This document shows positions 47,086 to 59,461 of a stretch of 64,000 nucleotides of DNA, one piece after another. The translations under genes and the position numbers were made by a program. The notes under the pieces were generated by a model. It saw only the letters and a program-made list of their open reading frames with translations, did not search any database and had not been told where the DNA came from. This DNA comes from Carya illinoinensis (taxonomy: Eukaryota; Streptophyta; Magnoliopsida; Fagales; Juglandaceae), in assembly GCF_018687715.1 (NCBI RefSeq), contig NC_056762.1, forward strand, positions 24,542,864-24,606,863, given 5' to 3'. Position 1 is the first letter of the stretch. Each line of letters begins with the position of its first letter.

Positions 47086-49215
47086 ATGAGGATCGGGATG
47101 GCTGCCTTTAAGGAAAGGTCTTGTGTTGAGGTGAGAGATAGGCACATTTTTGTCCCACTTAGGGAGAAGGGAATTATATTTAGGCTTACTACACCCAGCA
47201 AAAAGGCACTATCGAGCTAGCGATTGGTTTATTATTATATTTGTATTATTAATACCAAATGTAAGTGGTTGGTGCTAATTAAAAAATATATCTATAATTA
47301 ATTTTAAGAAAAAATTTAATAATAAGAAAATTATATTTATATTATTTTTACTCAAATATGCATAATCTACTATCAGAGTTGTTTTTGAATGACAGACAAT
47401 CTCTAAAACATGAAATTTTGCATTTGCATATAGAGAAACCAATACTTTAGAGCAATCTCAATTCTCAATGGATTATCATTCTAAAGCTAACCTAAGTTTT
47501 AGCTTTTGTGACATGAAAATATTTTTGCCTATTCCATTCACATTCAATCTCCATATTGGATTATCTTTTTATTTTTCATATAACTAAAAAAATAATATTA
47601 AAATAATATTTATAATTTATTTATTTTTATCAGTTTTTACCATTCTATTAATTATATATTAATTAATAATCATATTATAATTAAATATATGGTTAATCAT
47701 ATTCTACCAAGAAAAGAAATGCAATGCAGAGTGTAGAACAAAAGTATGCTTAAAATCTACAGTAAGGAGCAAATATATTTTTATTTGGAAAAATCTAGTT
47801 GTAATTATAATTGTACACTAATATGTGCATAAATCTAATATGGTTGGTTAAAAAGTAGATTTTATTGAAAACAATGTTAATTTAAATTTTGAACATGAAT
47901 GAATCAGTATTAGTATGCAGATTAATACACGACTTTATTTGTATGTAGTAAAATTCTTTTTATTTTCAATTACTGTAGCATAAATTAATTATACACACAC
48001 TTTACATAGTCCATTGAGATATTTTCTCTAATGCTCTTAATATTGAGTACCTCTCGACACCATTTCTGGATTACTTGAGACCAATATTTCTGGAATAAAA
48101 ATCAATGTGCGCATGTGTTTATCTGTTATGCTATTAAATTAATAGAAGGATATGTTTTGGAATTCATTACCGACTTTTCTTTGTCTTTTACCTCTTGGAA
48201 GCCTTGGCCTTGTTACCCACATTATCTAGCAAAAGTCCCGGCATCATCATTATAAATGACTAAGGACATTGAAATTTCTACATATTTGAGGTAGTGGGAT
48301 TTGGAATCTACGGGAGAACTCGGAAACATGCTAACAGAAGCTCAAAGCAAGCTTCATTGAATAGACATTGTAAATATTTCGATTAAGATTTTGTCGGAAG
48401 TTGCCCAACGTGTACACTAGCATGCGCATATTGAATCAACAAAATTTTTTATTGTTATTTTTCAGTTTGATTCAAATAATATAACTTTAACAAAACATGT
48501 CGGTAAATGATTTTTTGTCGTGTACAAAACTTTCATATTTAATAAATAAAAAATAAAAAGAAATTTCGACGGAAATGATGATCATACCATTATCGAAATC
48601 CCTAGTATTTCTCATTTGAATAACATTAGCTAGGCTAGCCATCTCATCTCTCTTAGTAGCATAGACCTGTAACGTTTCTACTGAAAATATTTGGATTGGT
48701 TTATTGAATAAGAAGTCAGAAACTACACTATATTCAAGCAAACGGTTTGAGTTATCTTCATCCTCTTGGTCACATCGCACTACTGCACGCGTAACTTATC
48801 TTTTTGGTGTCAAGATTTGGATTGATTTAGATAGAGTTTGCAGTTTAGGCATGGTGAGCTTTCACACTGATCTATGTATATGTATATGAAAAGTCATTTT
48901 TACATAATATGAACATAAATTCAATTATATTAGATTATCTATCTTTAAATATTTGGCTAGTTATAAACAATAATTTTATATTTTTAGATATCTAATATTT
49001 ACTTTTTAAAATATATTTTATTTATTCTTTCTCTCTCCTTCCACATTCTTCCACAAACTCTCTATTATTTCTCTCTCCTCCAAAATAATAAAATATTATA
49101 TTTTATTATTATTTTATCTCAAATATGCATAAATTAATATAAAAATTTTGTTTAAATGACAAAGTAGATATGCAAAAGAAATGATTTTACATATGCATAG
49201 ACATAGACCAATATG

Positions 49216-49528
49216 GATATTCAGATTTATTTTGAAATACATCTCATTTCAAAATTCTTATCCTATCTCTTATCTAAACATAATTTAAATACAAATAATT
49301 TTAAATTAATCTTTATAATTTTTTCAAACTTTTAAATAAAAAATTAAAAATAATTTAATTTTTTTAAATTTTTTTAAAAAAATTATATTATAAAATTATA
49401 TACAAATAATATTTTACTTTTATAATAATTTTATTTAATATTTTTTTTTTCCTTTTTTCAAAATCTAAAAATAAATAAATAAATTATCTTATTGTTAGTA
49501 AAGTTCTCGTCTCATCTAACAAACGAGC
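49216..49528. mobile_element. Old PIF-like MITE copy shared with block C
   Basis: AGATTTATTTTGAAATACATCTC at the left and CATCTAACAAACGAGCC at the right, with the same AT-rich interior order, match the element at 60663-61019. It is more decayed at the ends than the copy in block C. Confidence 0.45.
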
Positions 49529-50009
49529 CGCAGTAGTTGAAAAAAATTCGACCAAATATTCTTACATCCGTACATTCCAAGTTTTTTCCTAATCAACCAG
49601 CCTCCGTACATCCAACTTGCTCTCAAGAAATGATGGAATTGTAGCACTCAGAAGCATCCTTTGCGTCATGGTTTAGGACTCGAAGTATCCTTTGCGTCAT
49701 GGTTTAGGACTCGAATGGACACCAACCCACCATGTCCTTGGTTGCTTAGCCCACCAACACGTTTTGATAAGAATAATACTATATTCAGTTATAAATTATA
49801 TAAATATAGTATATTTATTTTGAAAAATAATAAGATTAATTATTAAAAAATAATTTTTTTATATATCTTTTATTTATTCATTTTTTTTAATTTTTAAAAA
49901 AAAATATACAATATTTACACATTTTATAATTACAAATATTATTTCTTTATTATTAAAACTTATGTCACAATTCCAATTTCACACTTTTTTCATATTAGAA
50001 GGAAGAAAA

Positions 50010-50160
50010 AATATAGTCAAAAGTTTTATATACAGTCACTTTTACATATTCTTTACATATTCTACTAATATGATTGGCTATATCATTTTTTTAATATAAA
50101 ATAATTATTTTAACTAATTACATCAATAAAGTACACAAAAAATAAGTAATAAATAACTTT
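50010..50160. mobile_element. Decayed MITE related to 58573-58706
   Basis: TATATACAGTCACTTTTACAT near 50027 and GATTGGCTATATCATTTTTTT near 50075 match the left arm and centre of the MITE in block C. The right arm is degraded, and no duplication can be fixed. Confidence 0.4.
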
Positions 50161-51389
50161 TTTAAGCATAACTCAAAAATAAAAGATAAAAACAAAACAT
50201 AAGTAAAGACAAAAATATTCAATTTAAACTATCTCATTATTATTCACAAATTATTTTCTTATTATTCATAAAATTTTTATCCTATCTTACTTTTCAAATG
50301 AGCTGGTCAACAATTAAGTAATGAATTAATTTCAGATGATCTATGAATTGTAATAAGAAAGTGGTAAAAAAATAATAATAAAATATTAAATAGTATTAAA
50401 TAATAATAAAAATATATAAAATAATAATAAAAAATATTAACTAATAGTAAAAGGAAAATACTAAAGCCACCGCTTGTGCCTTGTGGCTCTCGTTGGAGCC
50501 CACCGCTGTCCAAATTTTTTTTTATAATTAAGAAAAATTTGTTTAATATTATTATAAATTTTTTATATTTTTTAAAAATATTTAAAAGAATTAAAAAAAA
50601 ATTTAAAAAAAAAAAATTACCTAACGACGGCTCCTGTGATGCCTGTAGCACCATCCTTTATATGGACTTAACTTTTTAGGGCCTGCCGGTAATTGGGGTT
50701 TGGACTTTTGACGCGTCCAGCTCCAACAAAAATAACAAAGAGATACTTTTTTATGAGTTTGAGTCGGCACACGTGGAGGATAATACGAATTGTATACAAT
50801 GTATTGGAAAGATACACAAACCCAGATTTACGCTCACAGTTGGGGTAGGTAAGTCTCGATCTTAACCGTCCATTTCATAGTTTTTAAAACACGAATATGA
50901 AAAGAAAAAAAAAATATATATTTGCAACCGTAAATTATATTATTATTGCATACTCTCTTTGAAAAAAATTAATAAAATATAAGATTTACATGAAATAAAA
51001 TATGAGATCTACATATTTCATAATTGTATGTAGAATTATTCATCTAAAAATACCACAAAGAAAGACAGAGGAATCCTCTTCCTGTCTCAAATTTTGTCAA
51101 TTTCAATCACACCTATTGATAGAAGTGAAAACCGAAGGTCTTGGTGCGGTTTGGATCCAAAACCCAAACCCCACTGATAACGAAATTATGAGATTATCTC
51201 AAGCGAAAGTTGTCGGTGAAGGGGAAGAAAATTGTCAACAGTCGACGATTTTCTTCCAATCAGTTCACTGACATCATCAATTGCAAGATGTGACAGAGAG
51301 AAGAATGAGAACATAGAAACTCACAGATTCACATAGATTCACAAATACAAATACAAATACAAACACCATTGACAGTCGCAAATACAAAT

Positions 51390-51390
<1 letters not shown>

Positions 51391-51437
<47 letters not shown>
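51391..51437. repeat. Compound microsatellite (GT)10(GA)13
   Basis: Perfect GT repeats at 51391-51410 run into GA repeats. Confidence 0.95.
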
Positions 51438-51517
51438 GGTGAGTGAGGAGTGAGAAAGTGAGAGAAATGAGATCGGGAGGGAGAAGAAAAGGTGAGGGAT
51501 TTATTCGAACCTTGATT

Positions 51518-51549
51518 CCAAACGACGTCGTTTGGTTTATTAAACCAAA
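51518..51549. other. Two overlapping palindromes
   Basis: CCAAACGACGTCGTTTGG (51518-51535) is a perfect 18-bp palindrome. It overlaps TTTGGTTTA-T-TAAACCAAA (51531-51549), a perfect 9-bp inverted repeat with a one-base centre. Function unknown. Confidence 0.85.
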
Positions 51550-52203
51550 CAGCATTGTTTCATCTTTAAGTTTTTTTTTTTTTTCCAAATGGTATGAGTA
51601 AAACGACGACAAATCGGGACCAAACTGGTTTATGTCGGTTTCTTCAAATTGCCACTACCTCCCGACCAGTTCACCACTAGTTTCGACCGATTCCTAACTC
51701 CAACAGCCGATTCCCATCGGTGCCAACCTGTTCTCTTGGTTCCTGTACACCCATACCTCCTGATATAATATATTTCAAGTGATTTCATACTGTAGAAATT
51801 CCTAAAGATAAATACTCTAACCACAAATGGATTAAACAAAAATAATCCTACAAATTAATATGGCTTAATGTGGTTTATTAGATTGTAAAGTTACTTTTAT
51901 TATAAAATAGATTTAACAAATTAAATGAAATTACATCAATTTGTGAAATTGTTTTGTGCAATTCCTTTATAGATGTAGCAATACTTCTTCCTAAATAGTG
52001 TCATATCAACAAATGTAACTAATGATGAGGAAAATGTGCTACATAGCAAAGGAAGCACAATAAAATATGTGTGTGTTTATATAGAAGGCTAAAAATAACA
52101 AATCATATTTTGGTTAAGTAGATATGTAGATATTTATTATTATACATATCTTTGAAACGTGCGTAACCGAAACTTTTTTGTCGCTTTCTCTAGGGCATCT
52201 GCC

Positions 52204-53588
52204 ATGGCTGAGCCCATGGCCCTGCCGGCAACCAAAGATCTGGTGGGACACCACCTTTATCCTAATATCATTTTGGAGGCCCCCAAACCTATTCTAGAAG
52301 TTGAAATCAAGATGAGATAGCCCTCTTTTTCTGAAGGCGAGATGGTTTTTCACTTCAACCATGAGGAGATTGCTCAATCATCGGCTCCTTTACGATATAC
52401 CGTGGTTTTGAAATTCCTACATATGCAACCATCATTGGATCATATTCGTTGCTTCATCAAGCATAGATGGGGCTTATAGAACCAGCCTGTGGTAGGAGGT
52501 ATGCGTACTCCTTCATTGGCGATGTTTAGAATGATTTCTGAGGAGGATTATTGCACTGCTTTGGCTCGCGATTTTTTTGAAATCGATGGGGTGCCGTATC
52601 ATACTTTTCAATGGATGCCATTATATGATAAGCAAAAAGAGCCAACCTTCGTTCCTGTTTGGATGTTTCTTCCTGACCTGCCCCTCAATTTCTAGCACAC
52701 TTCAATGCGTAAGATTTTTGTCTAAGGATTCAGACAATTTTTGAAGTGGGACAATGCAACAACATGTGTATCTAGGTAGAGGGAGCCTAAATATGCATTT
52801 AGATGGATATATCCAAGCCTATGCGGCATGGTTTTTGGGTCAACTCCCCAAGATATCCTAATAGTTATTATCAAGAGGTCATTTTTGAAACCCTACTAGC
52901 TTTTTGCAATGACTGTCATGTTCAAGGGTGTTCGGTTCATACCTGCGCTTAGAGAGGATCCAAAGAGTCTGGAATGGAGTGTGAGGTAGTGAAGAAGAAC
53001 TGGCACCAGGTTAACAAAACAAACAACGATTCTATGGTAGAGAATGCAATGAAGGATAGGAAGAAGAGACAGGAACTCAAACTGAAACAAATTCGTGAGT
53101 ATGAGGCCCAGCTTTTATCTTCAAAGGATATTCTCTATGCAAATATGTTGGGAAGTATAGTGGGTTGCTGAGGAATTTAACGAAAGAAGTAGTTTGGAGA
53201 ACAATATGCAAGAGGCCCCTGTGAATAGGATAGTAATGGAAAAGGAATGTCCCACGAAGGAAGATGTGGCTTATCAATGGCTGGAGGATCCACTCAACTC
53301 CCCTCAGAGTGCTTTGAAACTAGTTGATGAATTAATGGAGTACGAACTTGGGGTGGTGGCTCAGTGGGTGGTAGATGAAATGTTCAAGGTAGAGAAAAAT
53401 AACACCCCTAATGTGGAGTTGGTTGCCTCGAATCTGAAAATCATAAGGATGTAGAAGAAGACTCACATAATAGGTATGAGTCTGATCCAAAATTGTCTCG
53501 ATCAGTCCGAGATTTGTTAGAACAAGAGCAGAGGAACGATGGGGTGACTCGATGTGTCAACACTAGGTCCAAGAAAAAACGTGTTTAA
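52204..53588 (+). pseudogene. ORF1 relic of the second LINE (DUF4283)
   Basis: From MAEPMALPATKDLVG the frame carries many stops. RYTVVLKFLHMQPSLDHIRCFIKHRWGL, then GGMRTPSLAMFRMISEEDYCTALARDF and FVPVWMFLPDLPLNF are the DUF4283 domain of plant LINE ORF1. The region to 53458 reads as a charged linker (MKDRKKRQELKLKQIREYEAQLL). It would bind RNA; it is non-functional here. Confidence 0.75.
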
Positions 53589-53590
53589 TG

Positions 53591-56500
53591 ATGATTGACA
53601 TACTCAATTGGAATGTTTGGGGGTTACGTACATCGAAGTCATTTACGTAGAATTATGATTCAAATAAAGCCCAGGGTAGTGGTGATTTAGGAACCTTTCC
53701 TAGAGGAAAACAAGATGCAACGATTGTCTCAGATTTTGAGGCTTCCTCACTTCTGCTCCAATGCTCAAGACGATGGCAGAGTTTGGCTGTTCTAGGATTT
53801 AGATTTTCAATTTGATCTGGTGTTGGCGTCGAACCAGTCTATCGAGCTGGTTTTCTTATGGAAATACAAAAGTTCTGGTTTCTTTTATCTATGCGAGTTG
53901 TTTTCAGCAACAAAGGTGAGGTCTGTAGGATGAGCTGCTGGCTTTGAATCCAAGGAATCGTCATTGGTTTCTTTCTAGGGACTTTAACATTACTAGATAG
54001 AATGTTGAGAAAATTGGTGGGGTACACCATTCAAATTCTGCAAAGCAGGAATTTAACCAATTTCTTGAAGTTGGAGGCCTTTTGGAACCCCCTTTCGATG
54101 GCTCTAAATTTTCATGGTGCAATGGTCAACAGGGAAGAAGGCACATTTGGGCGAGATTAGATCAAATTTTCATTAATGAGCAGTTTCTCTAGCAGTTCCA
54201 GGGGGTCAAACTCACTTATATGGCTCGCACTTCATCTTATCATAGCCCTATGTTGGTTAATCTGTGCTGCCCTAATCCTTTGCATGGACCAAAACAGTTC
54301 TGTTTCCAATGCATGTGGATCTTTCATGAGGATTTTCTTAAACTAGTTAAAAATATTTGGGATGAAGAGGCCATGGGTTGTGCGTTGGTAAGGTGGGCAA
54401 CTAGATTGAAGAAGCTTAAGCGGGCCTTAAAAGAGTGGAATGTTGCTACTTTTGGTTAAGTTGAGAGGGAACTTACCAATCTAGAAGATCAGATTATTGA
54501 TCTAGAGCACAAAGTGGCAGATTAATTCAGTCAGGATGCAGAGTCAGAGCTTTTGGAGGCAAAGGCAAAGCATCAAATTTGGCTAAATAGGGAAGAGGTT
54601 CTATGGAAACGTTAATCTCATGTCAAATGGTTGGCAGAAAGGGATGCAAATACCAGATTTTTTCACGTGCAGGCTCTTCTAAAAAAAGAAATTCCATTAC
54701 TAAAATGTAGTTGGGAGATGGAACGGTTTTAGATTCCTTTGAAGCGGTGCGTGAAGGTGCTATTGTTTATTTCAAGGATCTCTTGACCAAGGGAGTGACA
54801 CAAAAAAACAATTCAATGCTAGAGGTGATTCCAACTTGAGTATGGAAGCAAACAATATGGCTCTTTGTGAGCCCCTAGTTTGAATGAGGTCCATGTAGCT
54901 TTGATGTCTATCCCAAAAAACAGTTGTCCAGGCCTGAATGGCTTCCTGGTGGGTTTCTTTAAAGCAGTTTGGGATATTAAATAGAGAGATCTTTGTCAAG
55001 ATTCCACAGAATTTTTTGAGGGAGTTTCTTTGCCAACCTTCTATGGGGCCACAAATCCAGTTCTTATTCCAAAAAATAAGGAGTCGGATAGCTTCTCAAA
55101 ATTTAGACCGATTAGTCTATGTTGGGTGGCTTATAAATTTTTTTCGAAAATCATAGTTAATCAGTTGGCTCCTGTATTGGAAAACGTGATTTTGCCAAAC
55201 TAGTTAGCTTTCTTGAGTGACATTTGCACGGGGCCATAGCTCTTATTTTTTGCAAAATGTTGTGAAAGTCATGCCTACAGTTGTTCGAAATGGGCTGTGG
55301 AAGATCAAAAGTGGTGAGGTTAGTTTATGGTTTGGTCCTTGGTTGCCGACGGGTACATTAGCGAACCAAGTGACAAGCATTCAAACTCCACTTCTTTAGG
55401 TTTGCAATGAATTGCATTCGGAAGGCTAGGATATCAATTTGCTCTCTCAACTAGTGAGTGATGAGACAAAGCTTATAATTTTAAGATCTAATATCCAGCT
55501 TTGCCTAGGGAAAGATCTATTTCTTTGGACACCAAACCAAGACGGGAAGTTCACCGAGAAGAGCACTTGGCAATTAGTCAGACTTAAAATGCCAAGATTA
55601 CCTTGGACAAAATGGACATGGTATTGTGGTCTTCCAAAAAAGATATCCTTTGTGGCCTGGCATTTATGGAATCTTGCTTTACCAACAGATGAAAATGTAA
55701 TGAAACTAGTCATTCCGTTGGCATCTTGGTGTGCTTGCTGTGAACAAATGAGGAAGATTGAATCAGCAGAGCATATCTTTGCATTTGGTGATGTTGCAAA
55801 ATATGTGTGGAGCTCTTTCTCGATATGGTCGAATATTCCATACATGAAAGGGCAAAGATTTGATAGGATAGCCTTATGGTGGTCACGGGCCAAAGGTTCT
55901 ACACAAGTTGGGATCATTTGTTGGATTCTCCCCTCCATTATTATCTGGGCTTTGTGGAAATGGCACTGTCAAGCTTGTATGGAGGATATCATGATGTCGA
56001 TGGAGCAACTTACTGGTTCAATTCTTACTCAAGTTTGTGATGACTTTACGAAACCATGTAAGGGCATGTCAAGTTCCTCCAAGGATCAGGATATTTTATG
56101 AAACTTGAGATGTTCAATTATCCCACCTCGCCTCAATAAGCCAAGTGCCTATGCTTGGTACCCACCCCTGATTGGTCACTTGAAGCTTAATGTTGATGGT
56201 TGTGCACTTGGTAACCCGAGGCCTATTGGAGCTGGGGGGAAAATTCATTTGCAAGACATTATAACACGTGGTCCAACATCACTATAGAGTTAGGGGCTTT
56301 GAGAGATGGATTACAAGTTTGTCGTGACATGGGCCTAAATGTCATTAGAGTGGAAACCGATTGCTTGATGGTAGTCCATTGGCTTCGAATGGGTAAGTGC
56401 ACCATGTGGTACCTATGGGATTACTGAGAGGAAGTCCTACAGTTGATGGAGACTGTCCAAGCTAGAATTTATCATGTCTTTCGAGAGAGGAATATGGCAG

Positions 56501-56630
56501 TGAATTACCTAGCTAAGGAAGGGGCTCATAATAAATGGCATTCGCTGGACTCGCAAAGCAATTTGCCTCGACTTCTTCAGGGTCTGATTAGGTTGGATAG
56601 ATGTTCTCTTCCACATTTGAGGCTTTGTTA
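53591..56630 (+). pseudogene. ORF2 relic of the second LINE, RT core deleted
   Basis: An endonuclease start is recognisable (ILNWNVWGLRTSK, 53600), with several stops. RT lead-in pieces appear at 54900-55200 (NSCPGLNGF, FRPISLCWVAYKFFSKIIVNQL). At about 55225 the text jumps to the post-RT region (GLWKIKSGEVSLWFGPWL), so the palm with the FADD box is gone. A zf-RVT region follows (55439-56101, LPKKISFVAWHLWNLALPTDENVM...CACCEQM). The RNase H part (56105-56630) has LKLNVDGCALGNPRPIGAGG and VETDCLMVVHWL, with stops. Confidence 0.82.
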
Positions 56631-56880
56631 GGATAGTTTATTTTTCGATTTATAGTTCGCATTTGGAATTTTTTGGTAGTTTAGATTTGGTTTTGGGTCT
56701 GGTTTTGGTGTTTCTCCTATAATCTCTCGTATTTTGGTTGGTTGCTTTTTAGTCTTTTATGTTTGGGTTTTGGTTTTTCTTGTTTATTTATATTTCCCAG
56801 CGGTTCGGTTGTAACCACAATTTTCCTTCATCACAAGTGATGGCTATCAATAAAATTGGAGTACCGTCTTCTTCTTAAAA

Positions 56881-57062
56881 ATAAATCTTTTATTTATTAA
56901 CCACGATCTTTAGACATAATTCCCAGCTTGGTCATTAGGACAAGAAGGGCTTTGGGCTATAGTCAAGGGCAGACCACTTTTTAGATACTGATCGATATTC
57001 TCCTTTTACATTAGAGGGTTATTAAGAAGTGATGATTCCCAAAGTGGAAGATTCGCATCAAC
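56881..57062. other. Short unassigned stretch right of the second LINE
   Basis: Nothing recognised. It belongs to the insertion, since homology to block C resumes near 57063. Confidence 0.4.
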
Positions 57063-57355
57063 CTAATTAGTAATTGCGTGAAAACAATTGATGACGTTCT
57101 ACTTTGATTGGGGATATAGATCAGATATATGGGTATCTACTATAAACCGTCTTATGCTCATGAATATGTTTACTTTGTGGGTACTATGAATAAAATTATA
57201 TAAAGTTATACATATATTTATCTATTTGATTATGCTATAGCAAAAATATTTACATATAGTCAGTTATTTAAGGTAAAATAATCGTTTTCTATTAAAATAA
57301 GTTTAATTTCGTCAAAAATAATCTTTTTTTATTACAAATAACTGATAACAATTTG
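57063..57355. repeat. Block B, distal part
   Basis: From TAATTGCG and ACAATTGATGA onward it aligns with 61612-61885 (GGGGATATAGATCAGATATATGGGT and AATAATCTTTTTTTATTACAAATAA). In block C this directly follows the end of the proximal part, so the two parts of B were once joined. Confidence 0.75.
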
Positions 57356-58125
57356 AGGTGAAGGTGTATTCAGTAGTAATTTTACGTGGTTCATAGAGCA
57401 AATGTCATAAAGATGCAGTTCTTTCTTCCCATTTGAGAAACCCAATCCAACCTTTTCTCTGTCCATTTAACCTTTCAATTAGTAGAAATTCTAAATAACA
57501 GCAGTCTTAAAGTAAATAAGTCTATGCAACTCTAAGTATACGTGGCATGGGAACAATAGTTAGAGAAATGGTCAATACTCAGCCTAACAAAAGTTATGAA
57601 AAATTGCCCACTCCAATTCAAACTCAAATTCAAACTTATCTGTGTAGATGCATATTTATAATTGAAGAGACACTGGATTCAACTTATTGGAGGGATTAAT
57701 AAACTTTAAAAGTCCTAATGTTTTTACTTGAATCCTTAAGAAGAGCTCTAAAATTTTGGATATTTTAGATTTGAAAATCATAATGTTCTCAACCTCACCT
57801 AGTTCAAAGCCACTTGATGAAATTGTCTGTCCTGCAATTTCTGGAAGAGCACTCGAGGCTGAAATTGCCATCATGAAAGTCCAGTGCAGGACCAGTTGTA
57901 TTCTTTGTGGAGCCCATGATCAATAACCTTTGAAATAAGAAGAAGAAACAAGTTTAAATATAATACTCAAAACAGATTTCAAACAAGATGAAAACAAAAA
58001 CACGTCAAAGAAGCTCTTTACGCTTGTACTTTGATTAACTGAGAGAGAAAACATGAGTGTGGAGAAGCAATATTTACCTTATGACAGGGTCAGCAAAGGT
58101 TGGCAGAAACGTGTAGCATATTTAT
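57356..58125. other. Intergenic stretch between blocks B and C
   Basis: A minus-strand frame (57874-57656) reads MMAISASSALPEIAGQTISSS and could be an exon fragment, but I recognise no family. A GAGAGAAAACATGAGTGTGG piece near 58040 gives nothing further. Confidence 0.35.
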
Positions 58126-58345
58126 GAAAACAAACAAGAGAGCTCAAAATATAACGGGAGGAATATTTTATATAATTTACACCCAAATCAAACATACTTC
58201 ATACCTAATTAATTATTGTATATATACACTTTGCATCATCAGACTATTATGTTTCTTCAAATAACAGTATCTATATATTCAATTTCATCTTTAAGATAGA
58301 CGGGAAATATACAAATGATGTAACATAATCTTAACGGTATAATAG
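58126..58345. repeat. Extra copy of an internal part of the duplicated block
   Basis: GAAAACAAACAAGAGAGCTC to TAACATAATCTTAACGGTAT aligns with 60300-60540 and with 20757-21030. In block C it therefore occurs twice, once on each side of the promoter-homologous part. Confidence 0.75.
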
Positions 58346-58572
58346 AACTTTAACAAAACATGTTGGTCTATAACAAAACAATCATAGTCCAGCATTATTT
58401 ATAGGACTTGAGAGCGGCCAGGAAAGGTCATGTGTTGAGGTGAGAGATATGCAACTTTTTCTCCCACTTAGGGAAAGGGAATTGTATTTATGCGTAGTAT
58501 ACCCAACGAAAACCTACTTGCGAGCTAGGAATTGGTTTATCTATATGTAAATTCAAATAAATATTTGCATAA

Positions 58573-58706
58573 GAGTAATACTATATACAGTCACTTTTGC
58601 ATACTCTCTATGCATTTTACTGATGTAATTGGCTATATCTATTTTTTTAATACGCAATCAATCATATCAGTAAAATGCACAAAAGTGATTGTATATAAAA
58701 TTTTTG
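58573..58706. mobile_element. MITE, 134 bp, with 9-bp target duplication TTTGCATAA
   Basis: Left arm ATACTATATACAGTCACTTTTG and right arm CAAAAGTGATTGTATATAAAAT are inverted repeats that continue inward through GCATTTTACTGAT / ATCAGTAAAATGC, so most of the element can fold. TTTGCATAA flanks both sides (58564-58572 and 58707-58715). Block A has the empty site (TTTACATAATTAGACC near 18788). Confidence 0.82.
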
Positions 58707-59430
58707 TTTGCATAATTAGACCATTAAATTGACTATATTGATTTATGCATATGGAAATATTTCCATAGCTATGAATTGAACATCGCCAATACATCTTTGG
58801 AAATGCCCTATTCACTCCTCAAATGCTATTTTATTAATTTTTTCCTCTCTCCTTCCACTCTTTCTCACTCTCTCAACTCTTTCCTCTTCCCCCTCCCTCA
58901 ACAACACAACACAACACAACCTTCATTTTATTGTTATAAATATATTATATTTTTTATCATTTTATTATATTTTTAATATAATATATAAAAATAATTTATA
59001 TTTTATATTATTATATTTGTATTTTTAATGCCAATTGTATCTAGTGGATACTAATTGTAAAATATATATATAAAAAAATTAATTTTACGAAAATAATAAT
59101 AATAATAATAATAATAATTAAATTTTATTATTATTTTGACTCAAAAATGCATAATTTAATATGAGAGTTTTTCTTGAATAGTAAAAACAATTTCTAAAAC
59201 ATGTGATTTTGCATTTGCATACGAAAAAACCAATGCTTTAGAGCAATATCAATTCTCAATGGATTATCATTTTAAAGCTAACCCAAGTTTTAACTTTTGT
59301 GATATGAAAATGTATTGGCCTATTTCATTCATATCCAATCTCCATATTGGATTATCTATTTATTTTTTAAATAATAAAAAATAATATTTTTAATTAATTT
59401 ATTTTTATAATATTTTACCATTCTACCAAT

Positions 59431-59458
<28 letters not shown>
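59431..59458. repeat. (TA)n microsatellite
   Basis: About 28 bp of TA repeats. Confidence 0.9.

Positions 59459-59461
<3 letters not shown>

Larger units (their letters stand above)
47064..50765. repeat. Block B: upstream region of the expansin-like gene, proximal part
   Basis: It aligns with block C from the TATA region (AGTCCAGCATT at 47070 and 58390) through CACTTAGGGAGAAGG, GGATTATCATT (47470), CTCTAATGCTCTTAATATTGAGTACC (48028), ACGCGTAACTTATCTTTTTGG (48788), ATTCGACCAAATATTCTT (49547), CATGGTTTAGGACTC (49666) and GACGCGTCCAGCTCCAAC (50710). The CTTTGCGTCATGGTTTAGGACTCGAA piece is duplicated in tandem (49660-49715). The open frame at 48487-48780 (97 codons, minus strand) shows no family signature. 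I see no gene in it. Confidence 0.75.
50766..52150. other. Unassigned DNA within the insertion that splits block B
   Basis: This stretch has no counterpart in block C. It holds a microsatellite and two overlapping palindromes (listed). Open frames at 51002-51271 and 51277-51839 show no family motif. Confidence 0.45.
52151..56880 (+). mobile_element. Second LINE, plus strand, heavily decayed and internally deleted
   Basis: ORF1 pieces (52204-53588) are followed by ORF2 pieces (53591-56630) and a 3' end with AATAAA near 56850. It is a different lineage from the 31.8-37.6 kb LINE by sequence. Target duplications could not be identified, so both ends are approximate. Confidence 0.8.

Noticed and set aside
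48487..48780. Minus-strand frame of 97 codons upstream of the expansin-like gene
   Set aside because: It is not kept as an open frame in the matching parts of blocks A and C and has no family motif.
57656..57874. Minus-strand frame of 72 codons as a host exon
   Set aside because: No recognised family and no supporting neighbouring exon; the frame could be chance.
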